Assembly: GCA_963725395.1 (NCBI GenBank)
Contig: CAVRYH010000006.1
Coordinates: 1-64,000, forward strand
Direction of reading: 5' to 3'
DNA: 64,000 nt
From: Bog-756 sp963725395
GTDB lineage: Bacteria > Actinomycetota > Acidimicrobiia > Acidimicrobiales > RAAP-2
A program made the position numbers and the translations under genes. The notes under the pieces are model-generated. The model had not been told where the DNA came from, made no database searches, and saw only the letters and a program-made list of their open reading frames with translations. Of the stretch, positions 1 through 8,900 are shown one piece after another. Positions within the stretch are counted from its first letter, which is position 1; the number at the start of each line of letters is the position of its first letter.

Positions 1-61
1 GGATTTGAACCCGGAACCTGCGGATTAAGAGTCCGTTGCTCTGCCGTTGAGCTAGAGGCGC
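1..61 (-). tRNA. tRNA-Lys (CTT), 3' end outside window
   Basis: Reading the minus strand from 61, a seven-base acceptor strand GCGCCTC, a D arm, and an anticodon loop CTCTTAA give anticodon CTT (Lys). The T arm runs to the window edge, so the 3' acceptor strand is missing. Confidence 0.9.
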
Positions 62-128
62 GCGTGCTTCACTTCAACGCTAGTCCCCGGTCATGCAGGT
101 GCCATGCCCGAGTCCCCGGCGACGTGAG

Positions 129-202
129 GGTGACCGACGGGGCTCGAACCCGCGACCTCCGGGGCCACATCCCGGCGCTCTGCCAACTGAGCTACGGCCA
201 CC
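129..202 (-). tRNA. tRNA-His (GTG)
   Basis: Acceptor strands GTGGCCG and CGGTCAC pair fully. The anticodon arm CCGGG/CCCGG holds loop ATGTGGC, anticodon GTG. The G at -1 (position 202) is encoded and pairs with C73, the identity element expected of tRNA-His. No CCA is encoded. Confidence 0.95.
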
Positions 203-266
203 AAGGAGCCTCTAGTGTGGCACAGACCGGCGGAGGTGCGAGTTGGACCACCACCCCTTCCGGATT

Positions 267-343
267 GCCCCTGTAGCTCAACTGGATAGAGCAGATGGTT
301 TCTACCCATCAGGTTGCGGGTTCGACTCCTGCCGGGGGCGCCA
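267..343 (+). tRNA. tRNA-Arg (TCT)
   Basis: Acceptor GCCCCTG pairs with CGGGGGC, the anticodon stem GATGG/CCATC holds loop TTTCTAC with anticodon TCT (Arg, AGA codons), and the T stem GCGGG/CCTGC is intact. The 3' CCA is encoded at 341-343, unlike the two neighbouring tRNAs, which lie on the other strand. Confidence 0.95.
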
Positions 344-412
344 AATCGCTGGTCGGCGTGGTTGCGGCAGCTCCAGGTCGGCTCGGCGGCGACTGGCCAT
401 CGTGTGGGCGGT

Positions 413-1162
413 TCACGGGATGGGCGGCGAGATCGCGATCTGCACGATGGCCACGAGGAGCATGACGCCACCGAGGGCCACCAACGCCAGTCTGATGCGG
501 AAGAACCGGAAGTGGCCGCTGATCCCGATGAGGAAGAGGATGGTGGCGAGGTAGATGGTGTCGCGCACGTAGTTGTCGGAGTTCGCCCCGGCCTGGACGC
601 CGAGGGTGTACTCCTCGGAGGCCTTCTTGTCCAGCGAGGCCGCCTCGGCCAGTTCCGGCTGCTTGTACTGGGGCATATACGTCGGGCCGGGCGGGGCGGC
701 CGAGTTCGTGAACGGATCTGTGGCCATCCAGGCGTCGAACGCCGTCCTGAACCCGGGTCGGAAGCGCCGCTCGGCCACCGTCTCGGCATTGGTGTTGCCG
801 GACAGATAGGCGGTGAACCAGGCATTGAAGGTGGTCGAATCGAAGTCGCGGAGGTTCTGGGCGTCGAGGTCAGCCCTGTTCGCCTCGGTACGCGCCGCCG
901 ACGCGCTGGCCAGTCTGATCGAGGACTCCGTCGCCCACTTGGCCGAGGCGAATCCGGTGTAGGCGGCGAGGAGCGCAACGATGGCCAGCATGACCGCCTC
1001 CACGATCGAGAGCGTCCTGTCGTGCTCGCGGGCACCGTGGTCATCCTCGGCCGAGTCCCCTGAACCGTCCCCACCCGCCGCGCCGGCGTGATCACCACGG
1101 GCATGCTCATGGTGCTTGGAGATCTCGTTCGCTACCTCGCTCGGGCTCAGCCCCTCGGCCAT
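413..1162 (-). CDS. Three-TM membrane protein of unknown function
   Basis: The function is not recognised. The 249-residue protein has a charged, His/Asp/Gly-rich N-terminus, one hydrophobic segment near residues 50-70 (AVMLAIVALLAAYTG), a soluble middle with many Ala, Asp and Glu, and two hydrophobic segments at the C-terminus. The pattern suggests an inner-membrane protein with an extracytoplasmic or periplasm-like loop. The start is the ATG at 1162 rather than an in-frame start at 1204, because a strong GAGGAGGG ribosome site sits 5 nt upstream. It stands alone between tRNA-Arg and the E1 operon and is not clearly part of either. Confidence 0.75.
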   Translation of the reverse strand: MAEGLSPSEVANEISKHHEHARGDHAGAAGGDGSGDSAEDDHGAREHDRTLSIVEAVMLAIVALLAAYTGFASAKWATESSIRLASASAARTEANRADLDAQNLRDFDSTTFNAWFTAYLSGNTNAETVAERRFRPGFRTAFDAWMATDPFTNSAAPPGPTYMPQYKQPELAEAASLDKKASEEYTLGVQAGANSDNYVRDTIYLATILFLIGISGHFRFFRIRLALVALGGVMLLVAIVQIAISPPIP

Positions 1163-1304
1163 GGTCACCCTCCTCGTTGGGTCGCCCGGAGCGGACCACG
1201 TCACCGGGGAGATTAGTCACCGGTGAGGATGCGCCCTGGGTCCACCCGGGTCCCGTCGGGTGGGCCGAACCGGGACGGACCATCGTGGTGGCCCGGAGGA
1301 GTGG

Positions 1305-2315
1305 TCAGCGGGCGATGACCCGGCGGATGCCCTCGGCGATGGCACCGGCCGAGGGCATGGTCGCCGCCTCGAGGGTCGGGGCGGAGCCGATCGGAGCGAA
1401 CCGGGCCCCGATCCGGTGCACCGGAGCGTCGAGTTGGCCGAACAGCTCCTCGTTGATAGTCGAAGCCACCTCGGCCCCGAACCCGGCGAACCGGGTGGCG
1501 TGATGGGCGACCACCGCCCGGCGGGTGCGGGCCACCGAGGCCAACACGGTGTCGGCGTCGAAGGGGACGAGGGTCCGCAGGTCGACCACCTCCACCTCGA
1601 TCCCCTCGTCGGACAGCACGCGGGCCGCCGCCATCGCGTCCCGGACGGTCCGCCCGTAGGTGACGACCGTCACGTCGCGGCCGGCGCGCTTGATGTCGGC
1701 CGAGCCCAAGGGCACCCGGTGGTCACCGTCGGGGACCGGGCCCCGCTCGCCGTAGAGGGCGACGTTCTCCACCACCACGCACGGGTCGTCGTCGAAGATG
1801 CAGGTGCTCAGCAGACCCTTGGCGTCGGCCGGCGTGCTCGGGACGGCCACCTTCAGACCGGGGACATGGGCCAGCCAGGCCTCGAGCGTCTGGGAGTGCG
1901 TGGCCCCCGAGCCGATCCCGCCGAATACGGCGGTGCGTACCGTGAGGGGGACGGACAGGCTCCCACCCGACATGAACCTGGACTTGGCGGCGTGGTTGAC
2001 CAACTGGTCGAGGGCGATGCTGATGAAGTCCATGATCATGACCTCGGCCACGGGGCGGAGCCCAGAGACCGCCGCCCCGACGGCCGCCCCGACGATGGCC
2101 GCCTCGGAGATCGGCGTGTCACGGACCCGGTGGGTGCCCCAACGGGTCGACAGGCCCTTGGTCACCTGGGAGATCCCCCCACCCGGATCGGCGAGATCCT
2201 CGCCGATCAGTACCACCGAGGGATCGGCGCCCAGAGCCTCGTCGAGAGCCAGGTTGAGCGCCTCCCGCATGGAGCGCTCGATGGGGGCCGCCGGTGGCGG
2301 ACCGGTGTCGCTCAT
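1305..2315 (-). CDS. 2-oxoacid dehydrogenase E1 component, beta subunit
   Basis: This is the beta subunit of a thiamine-diphosphate E1 decarboxylase (pyruvate, acetoin or branched-chain type; the substrate cannot be fixed from sequence). It is 336 aa, the normal family length. The N-terminal half has the conserved core LALDEAL, then GEDLADPGGG, and the EVMIMDFI and HSQTLEAWLAHVPGLKV stretches that form the transketolase-like pyrimidine-binding domain. The C-terminal half is the transketolase C domain (VTVVTYG, VVDLRTLVPFD). The ATG overlaps the stop of the alpha gene (ATGA at 2312-2315), so the two are translationally coupled and probably form an alpha2beta2 enzyme. No E2 or E3 gene follows. 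Confidence 0.93.
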   Translation of the reverse strand: MSDTGPPPAAPIERSMREALNLALDEALGADPSVVLIGEDLADPGGGISQVTKGLSTRWGTHRVRDTPISEAAIVGAAVGAAVSGLRPVAEVMIMDFISIALDQLVNHAAKSRFMSGGSLSVPLTVRTAVFGGIGSGATHSQTLEAWLAHVPGLKVAVPSTPADAKGLLSTCIFDDDPCVVVENVALYGERGPVPDGDHRVPLGSADIKRAGRDVTVVTYGRTVRDAMAAARVLSDEGIEVEVVDLRTLVPFDADTVLASVARTRRAVVAHHATRFAGFGAEVASTINEELFGQLDAPVHRIGARFAPIGSAPTLEAATMPSAGAIAEGIRRVIAR

Positions 2316-3304
2316 GCGGGCATGCCGGCCGGGTCGCCGTAGACGTCGGTGAACGCGTCGGCACCGTCGGGGAGTCCGGACTCGAGGGCGGCACCGACGG
2401 CCCCTTCCACCTCGCGCTCGGCCTCCTCCTCGATGGCCGTGACCGTCTCCTCGTCGAGCACGCCGTCGGTCAGCAGCCTGGCCCGGTAGCGGGCCACCGG
2501 CTCGTTGCTCCGGGCCGCCTCCAGCTCGCCCTCGGCCAGGTAGCGCATCGGGTCGCCGAAGTAGTGGCCCCACAGCCGGAAGGTGATGCACTCGACCAGG
2601 GTGGGTCCTCCACCCTCCCGGGCGCGCGTCACCGCAGCGACCAGGGCGGCATGGACCGCATCGGGGTCGTTCCCGTCGACCGTGACCCCGGGGATGCCGT
2701 AGGCGCCGGCACGCTCGGCCACGTGGGCCACCGGTTGGATCCCGGCGGTCGGGGTCATCTCCGCGTACCGGTTGTTCTGGCACACCAGCACGAGCGGCAG
2801 GTGCCAAAGGGCGGCCAGGTTGACCGCCTCGTGGAAGGACCCGGTGCCCGTGGCGCCGTCTCCGAAGCTGGCCACCGCCACCTGATCGCCGCCCAGCAGC
2901 TGGGCGCTCAGGGCCACGCCGGCGGCGATGGGCAGCCCGGAGCCGACGATCCCCGTCGACAGCACCAGGCCCGACGCCGGGTGGGCGATGTGCATGGAGC
3001 CGCCCTTCCCGGCGTTGACGCCGGTCCGTCGGGTGAGCACCTCGGCCACGAGGGGCCCGATCGGCACCCCCTTGGCCAGCTGGTCATGGAGGCCCCGATA
3101 GGTGGTCACCAGCTGGTCATCGGCCCGGAGCACGGTGCCCATGGCCGCGGCGATGGCCTCTTGACCCGTGGCCGGCCAGTAGGTGAAGGCGAATTCCCCG
3201 CCGCTCAGGCCGCGGCGGATCCGATCGTCGCACGCCCGGATCAGCACCATCAGTTCGAACATGTGGCGCCGTTCGGCCGACGCCGGTGCCCCGGCCGTCG
3301 TCAC
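2312..3304 (-). CDS. 2-oxoacid dehydrogenase E1 component, alpha subunit
   Basis: The alpha subunit binds thiamine diphosphate and Mg and decarboxylates a 2-oxoacid, passing the acyl group to a lipoyl arm. The 330-aa protein has the ThDP motif beginning GDGATGTGSFHEA near residue 148 and closing with CQNNRYA about 30 residues later. The phosphorylation-loop region near the end (WGHYFGDPMRY) resembles acetoin and pyruvate E1 alpha more than branched-chain E1. The GTG at 3304 is used as start; it lies 34 nt after the FAD dehydrogenase gene, within the same operon. Overlap with the beta gene is 4 nt. Confidence 0.93.
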   Translation of the reverse strand: MTTAGAPASAERRHMFELMVLIRACDDRIRRGLSGGEFAFTYWPATGQEAIAAAMGTVLRADDQLVTTYRGLHDQLAKGVPIGPLVAEVLTRRTGVNAGKGGSMHIAHPASGLVLSTGIVGSGLPIAAGVALSAQLLGGDQVAVASFGDGATGTGSFHEAVNLAALWHLPLVLVCQNNRYAEMTPTAGIQPVAHVAERAGAYGIPGVTVDGNDPDAVHAALVAAVTRAREGGGPTLVECITFRLWGHYFGDPMRYLAEGELEAARSNEPVARYRARLLTDGVLDEETVTAIEEEAEREVEGAVGAALESGLPDGADAFTDVYGDPAGMPA

Positions 3305-3338
3305 CGACGGACCCCGCGAGCGCCGAAGGTCGACCGCC

Positions 3339-5018
3339 TCATCGGTCCTGCGAGGCCACAGGATCCCCGACGGTGGCGTAGGCGGCCGCGTGCGAACCGG
3401 CGAAGTGGCCCCAGACCAGTCCCATGCCGATGGACGTGCCTCCGCCGTAGTAGGCCGGCCCGGCCGGGCTGGCGATCACGTTGCCCGCACCGTAGAGGCC
3501 GGGGATCGGACGGTCCCGCACGTGCATCACCCTGCCGTGGGCGTCGACCCTCGGGCCTCCCTTGGTCCCGACCGAGCCGACGTGGACCGGTAGTGCGTAG
3601 AACGGCCCCTGGTCGACCGTGCCCAGGTTGGGGTGGGGAGCGCTCGGGTCGCCGTGGAAGCGGTCGTAGGCACTCGAGCCCCGGCCGAAGTCACGGTCAC
3701 ACCCGGCGGCGACGAAGCGGTTCCATCGCTCGAGGCTCCCGGTGAGCCCGACGGGGTCGATCCCCACCTTGGCGGCCAGCCCCTCGACGGTGTCGTCCAC
3801 CGTCAGCCACTCGGGGTCCGGGTCACCGGGCCGCACGCCCACCACCGGGTAGCGCGAGCGGTACTGCCGGTCGAACACCACCCAGCAGGGAAGGTGGCGG
3901 GTCGTGTACTCGTTGGCATCGAACGGGAAGAAGGCCTTCTGCATATCGTTGTAGTTGGCGGCCTCGTCCACGAAGCGCTGGCCGAACCGGTCGACGATGA
4001 CCGAGTGGGGCGCGGTGCGCTCGATCCCGAGGAACCGGGCCAGCGGACGTCCCTCGTACTCCTCGCCGGGCACCGCGGCGGCCGGATACCACCACGTCTC
4101 GGTCATGTTGGCCAGATCGGCACCGACCTCCATGGCCATGTACAGCCCGTCCCCCTCGTTGGCCGGCGGGCTGTGGGGATGGGTCAGCGGTCCGGGGAGG
4201 AACCGTGCCGTCAGCTCGCGGTTCCACTCGAAACCGCCGGTGGCGAGGATGACGGCGGCCGCCGGCAGGACCGAGCGCCGACCGTCGTGGTCCACCACGA
4301 GCCCGGACACCCGCTGCCCTTCCAGCGTGACCTCACAGGCCCTCGTCCCGAGTGCCGGCTCGATGCCCCGGAGCAGGCAGGCCTCGAGGAGGGCGGCGAT
4401 CAGCGCCTGGCCGCAGGCCACCCGGTGGTCGACCACCCGCCGGCGGACCTCCTCGGCGTCGAACCGCTCGGGGAAGTAGCCCGGTCGCCAGTCGACCGTG
4501 CCCTCTTGGAGCGTGATCGGCAGGCCCAGCACGGGAGGGCGCCGCAGGCGTTCGGCCCAGGCGCCGAGCCCCCCGGTGTCGAACAGGGCGGGCTCGAGCA
4601 TCCGTCCCGAGGACCGGGCCCCCTCCATCTCGGGGTGGTAGTCGGGCCAGGTCATCGGCCGGAGCCGGAGAGGCGTGGACTCCTCCAGCCCGGCGACGAT
4701 GCCCGGGCCCTCGTCCACGTAGCGCTCGAGCAGTTCCACCGGTGTGCGCCCCGCGGTGAGCCGGCCCATGTAGGCCAGCGCCTCCTCCCGCGAGTCGTCG
4801 ATCCCGAGCGCGGCCATGTGGAGGTTCTGCGGCATCCAGATCCCGCCGCCGGAGACGGCGGTGGTGCCACCGAGGGACGACGTGCGCTCGACGACGGTCA
4901 CCCGGGCCCCGTTGTCGTGGGCGGCGATGGCGCCGGCCAACGCGGCCGCACCCGAGCCGACCACCACGACGTCCCGCCCCGGGGAGTCGGTGTGAAGCCC
5001 GCGCCCGATGTCCGTCAT
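3339..5018 (-). CDS. FAD-dependent dehydrogenase, KstD/fumarate reductase flavoprotein family
   Basis: A 559-aa flavoprotein. The N-terminus carries the Rossmann dinucleotide motif VVVVGSGAAALAG followed by a V-E-R end of strand 2, then GGTTAVSGGGIWMP, typical of FAD_binding_2 enzymes such as 3-ketosteroid delta1-dehydrogenase and fumarate reductase. The C-terminus has GLYGAGN and GPAYYGGGTSIG, the second FAD contact, which matches the ketosteroid dehydrogenase side of the family. It probably oxidises or reduces an activated C-C bond; the substrate is unknown. It lies between the SnoaL-like gene and the E1 genes, all on one strand, suggesting one catabolic pathway. No signal peptide is seen. 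Confidence 0.88.
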   Translation of the reverse strand: MTDIGRGLHTDSPGRDVVVVGSGAAALAGAIAAHDNGARVTVVERTSSLGGTTAVSGGGIWMPQNLHMAALGIDDSREEALAYMGRLTAGRTPVELLERYVDEGPGIVAGLEESTPLRLRPMTWPDYHPEMEGARSSGRMLEPALFDTGGLGAWAERLRRPPVLGLPITLQEGTVDWRPGYFPERFDAEEVRRRVVDHRVACGQALIAALLEACLLRGIEPALGTRACEVTLEGQRVSGLVVDHDGRRSVLPAAAVILATGGFEWNRELTARFLPGPLTHPHSPPANEGDGLYMAMEVGADLANMTETWWYPAAAVPGEEYEGRPLARFLGIERTAPHSVIVDRFGQRFVDEAANYNDMQKAFFPFDANEYTTRHLPCWVVFDRQYRSRYPVVGVRPGDPDPEWLTVDDTVEGLAAKVGIDPVGLTGSLERWNRFVAAGCDRDFGRGSSAYDRFHGDPSAPHPNLGTVDQGPFYALPVHVGSVGTKGGPRVDAHGRVMHVRDRPIPGLYGAGNVIASPAGPAYYGGGTSIGMGLVWGHFAGSHAAAYATVGDPVASQDR

Positions 5019-5132
5019 GAGGCCAGGGAGCGGTCACGCTCGCGGTGCATGGAGGTGATGCCCGCCTCGGAGGTGTGCGAAGGCCTGAGGCCGTCGCTCG
5101 GGGCGGCCACGGCCGGCGGACGCTCCCCGGTC

Positions 5133-5537
5133 TCAGTCACGGCCGTCCGGGGGGTCGTCACCGAGCATGGTGATGGTCCGTCGGTGGAACCGCCAGCGGC
5201 GCCCGTCGCTGACCAGGTGGTCGTAGTACCGCCCGGCGGCGAGGATGCCGAGGCCATCGGTGCCGGGCCGTACGAAGAGATAGTCGGTGGTCACTCTGGC
5301 CGCGGCCCCGTCCAAATCCACGAGCGGGTTGGAGGTGATGTGCTTGCCGCGGGCCCCGTCGGGCTGCAACGTGGCCATGTGGGACCGGATGGCCGAGCGG
5401 CCCTCGGTGACCTGGCCGCCGAGCACCAGGCGCGCATCCTCGGTGAACAGCTCGGCCCATTCATCGAACCGTCCGTCGTCGCAGAGTTGGCTGTACTGCG
5501 CCAGCGTCCGCCTGATCTCCTCGACTTCGTCGCCCAC
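5133..5537 (-). CDS. SnoaL-like (NTF2-fold) protein
   Basis: A small protein of the SnoaL/NTF2 alpha+beta barrel fold. The helix EIRRTLAQYSQLCDDGRFDE, the segment WAELFTEDARL and the C-terminal YYDHLVSDGRRWRFHRR are typical of this family, which includes ketosteroid isomerase-like enzymes and many non-enzymatic binders. The GTG at 5537 is preferred because the homologous region begins right there and a GGGGGAA ribosome site precedes it; an in-frame start at 5594 would add 19 unconserved residues. Its place between a lipoyl carrier and a KstD-like dehydrogenase suggests isomerase, hydratase or steering activity in the same pathway. Confidence 0.82.
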   Translation of the reverse strand: MGDEVEEIRRTLAQYSQLCDDGRFDEWAELFTEDARLVLGGQVTEGRSAIRSHMATLQPDGARGKHITSNPLVDLDGAAARVTTDYLFVRPGTDGLGILAAGRYYDHLVSDGRRWRFHRRTITMLGDDPPDGRD

Positions 5538-5673
5538 GGTGTTTCCCCCACGGTCGTAACGCTTCCCGACCAGGCCGACGGACGGGGACTCCACGACAGC
5601 CTGTGCATGTTAGGCGGGTGACAGGGCGGCCGCCCGAACGCGGCCGACGTACTCGCCCACCCGGTCGTCGTGG

Positions 5674-5916
5674 TCAGGGACGGTCCGGATCGGGATCGAG
5701 CCGGGCGATGAGCTCGCCGACCGGGTAGGTCTCACCCTCCTCGCCCACATGGCGCAGGACCCCGGCGACCGGGGCTGTGATCTCGCTCTCGACCTTGTCC
5801 GTCTCGAGCAGGTAGATGGGATCGTCACGGGCGACCCGTCCACCGTCGCCGACCAGCCAGCGGGCCACGGTGGCCTCGGTCATCTCCATGCCCAGCTTCG
5901 GGATGCGAAGCTCCAT
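5674..5916 (-). CDS. Free-standing lipoyl-domain carrier protein
   Basis: An 80-aa protein that is only a biotinyl/lipoyl domain. It starts MELRIPKLGMEMTEATVARW, as the N-terminus of E2 acyltransferases does, and has the lipoylation site ETDKVESEI with Lys41 as the predicted modified residue. There is no peripheral-subunit-binding or acyltransferase domain. With the E1 genes in the same operon, it probably receives the acyl or oxidised group from E1, and its release partner must be elsewhere. The ATG at 5916 is chosen because the domain begins there; the gene starts 7 nt after the alpha-mannosidase stop, so it is co-transcribed with it. Confidence 0.85.
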   Translation of the reverse strand: MELRIPKLGMEMTEATVARWLVGDGGRVARDDPIYLLETDKVESEITAPVAGVLRHVGEEGETYPVGELIARLDPDPDRP

Positions 5917-5923
5917 GGACGCG

Positions 5924-8900
5924 TCAGTCCCGGTCCGGCTCGAGCCTGAGCGTCTTGATCTCGAACGGCGCGAGGTGCAGCTCCACCTCCGTGTCGGAAG
6001 AGGGGGCCGCACCGACCTCCCGTTCGAGCAGGTCGGTGTGGGCGGCGCGGGCGACCCTCCACGGGGCACGGACGGTCGCCGGGCCCCGGCGTCCCCACGC
6101 CTCGTAGACCCTGACCACGAGGGCGTCCCCCACGTCCGCCCGCTTCACCGCCTCGATCACCACGTTCGGGGCGTCGACCGAGAAAAGGGACCCGACCGGT
6201 CCGATGGCGCCGGGGTGGGGGGAGGTGACGACGGGCTGGAGCGGCACGTTCAGGTCGTAGCCGGCGTCGATCACCCCCGCCTCGCGCAGGTCGCCGGCGT
6301 GGGGGAGCAGGCGGTAGGTGAAGACGTGCCGACCCCGGTCGGCCACGGGATCGGGCCAGGTGGTAGCCCGCAGCAGCGAGAGCCGGATCACGTTGCCCGA
6401 GATGTCGTAGCCGTACTTGCAGTCGTTGAGCAGGGCCACCCCGTAGCCGGGCTCAGAGAGGTCGGCCCACTTGTGGGCGCACACCTCGAAGCGGGCCACG
6501 TCCCAGCTCGTGTTGGCATGGGTGGGCCGCTCGACGTGGCCGTACTGGATCTCGTAGGTGGCCCGGAGGCTGCGCACGGCGACGGGGAATGCCACCTTGA
6601 GCAGCCGGTTGGTCTCGTGCCAGTCCACCTCGGTGTGGAAGTCGATGAAACGCGCACCAACCGACAGGCTGACCACCTGGGTGATCGTGGAGTCACCGAA
6701 CCGGCGGTCGATGCGGAGCGCGGCCCGCAGCGGGCCCGGTTCCACCAGCTCGATCGCCTCGACCGCGTCAAGGTTCTCCACCTGGTCGAAGGCGAAGCGG
6801 TCGATGTCCCAGGCGTCGTAGAAATTGGGGTAGTCCGGATGGAGCTGAAAGCGGTTCCCGACGGCTCCGGGCGCGAGCACCTCGCGTCCGGCGGACTTGT
6901 CGGAGATCGAGGTGATGAGACCCCGGTCGTCGAGCTCGACGCGCAGGTGCTCGTTCTCCAGGAACCGGGGGCCGGCGGCCACACCCCGGCCCACCTCGGC
7001 CGGAACGGTGGTGAGGTCGTAGACCCGGTGGCCACAGGCGGGCACGTCCACCAGGAAGAGGGCCCGTCCCTCCCTGTCCCGCTGGACGGGCTGTGGGGCA
7101 CCGGTCGGGTAACCGGCCACGGTGACGGCGGTCAGGTCACCGGGCAGGTCGATGGCGACCAGTTCGGTGCGGCGGTGGGAGAGCGAGTTGGCCACGACCA
7201 CCGGGAAGGTGGTGCCGCTGGTGTCGGTGTCCGCCACCAGCCGGTCGAGCGCCCCCTCGACCACCGCCCGCGCCCCTTCCAGGATGCGGGCGTGGGCCCG
7301 GGCGGTGTCCTCGTACACCCAGTGGATACCCGAGCCGGGGATGATGTCGTGGAACTGGTGGAGCAGGAGCAGCTTCCACAGGTCCTCGAGCTCGGGCCGG
7401 TGGTCTGCCGCGCCGGCGATGACCGAGCTCCACAGTTCGGCCTCGCGCAGCGCGAACTCGGACCGGCGGTTGCCCAGTTTGGTGGCGGCCTGGGAGGTGT
7501 AGGTGCCGCGGTGCAGCTCGAGGTAGAGCTCGCCGGCCCACACGGCCGGATCCTCGATTTCGGCCTCGGCCTCGGTGAAGAAGTCGCGTGCCCCTTGCAT
7601 GGTCAGCTTCGGGACGCCGTCGACGTTGGCCAGCCGTCGCGCCGATTCGAGCATCTCGCGGGTCGGACCGCCCCCTCCGTCCCCCCACCCGAAGAGATAC
7701 AGGGAGCGGGTGGCCCGATCGTGGTCCTTGAAGTTCTGGACGCCGTAGCGGAGCTCTTTGACGCTGACGTTCCCGTTGTAGGTGTCGGCGGGAGGGAAGT
7801 GGGTGAAGACCCTGGATCCGTCGATGCCCTCCCAGAGGAAGCTGTGGTGGGGGAGCGAGTTGTACTGGTTCCACGAGAGCTTCTGGGTGAGGAACCAGCG
7901 GATCCCGCTCTGGCGCATGATCTGGGGGAGGGAGGCCGAGTACCCGAACACGTCGGGCAGCCACACGTCGTTGGTGTCGATGCCGAGCTCTTGGCGGTAG
8001 AACTTCTTCCCGTAGAAGATCTGACGCACCAGTGACTCGCCCGAGGGGATGTTGCAGTCGGCCTCGACCCACATGCTGCCGGTCGGCTCGAGACGGCCCT
8101 CGGCGATCCGTACCTTCATGCGTTCCCACAGGTCGGGGTAGTGCTCCTTCATCCACGCCAGGTGCTGGGCCTGGGAGATCACGAACCAGAATTCGGGGTA
8201 GCGATCCATGAGCTCGAGGACGGTCGAGAAGGTCCGGGCGCACTTGCGGACCGTCTCCCTGAGGGGCCAGAGCCATGCCGTGTCGAGGTGGGCGTGGCCG
8301 ACGAGGCTGGTGGTGTGGGTGGACGGTGCCGCCCGCTCGGCCAGCAGCTCCTTCAGGACCGGGTGGGCCTGTCGCCAGCTGTCCGAGATGTCGGGCAGCT
8401 CGAGCAGGTTGCAGGCTCGGTCCAGCCCGGCGTAGAGCCGCAGGGAGTGGGGCTCGCCCTCGGGCAGCTCGACCAGCAGGTCGACCAGGACCCGGAAGTC
8501 GTGCCAGAAGACCTCGAACTCCTCGTCCCTGACGTGCAGGTCGGCCCGCTGCAGGGTGAACAGGGGGTGCCCGTCTGGCTCGGCCATCAACATCGGCCAC
8601 GGATTGGTGCCGAAAGGCGACGGCGGGTTGGCGGCCGCCTCGACGAACAGCTCGACGGCCTCGCCTCCGGCCGCCCGGTCGGCGACGATGTAGTCCCGGT
8701 GGTTGGGGGAGAGCCCCTGCACCGGCCGGCCATCCCGCCAGAGCAGGGCCTCGGCCCCGAAGCCGGTCGACCCGGCGTTCCCGATGGCGAAGCCGAACGC
8801 CACCTGCTTGCCGGCCCATCCCGCCGGGACGGTCCCGCGGATGCGGAACCAGGTGGTGTCCCACGGCGGACCCCAGGCGCCACCCACCGGGAACGGCTCA

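Noticed and set aside
3633..5621. A 662-codon plus-strand frame antisense to the FAD dehydrogenase
   Set aside because: It is His/Gly/Val-rich low-complexity, with no motif. The minus strand has clear FAD-binding motifs. Similar long shadows at 5816-8035, 1260-2342 and 36910-39384 were left out for the same reason.
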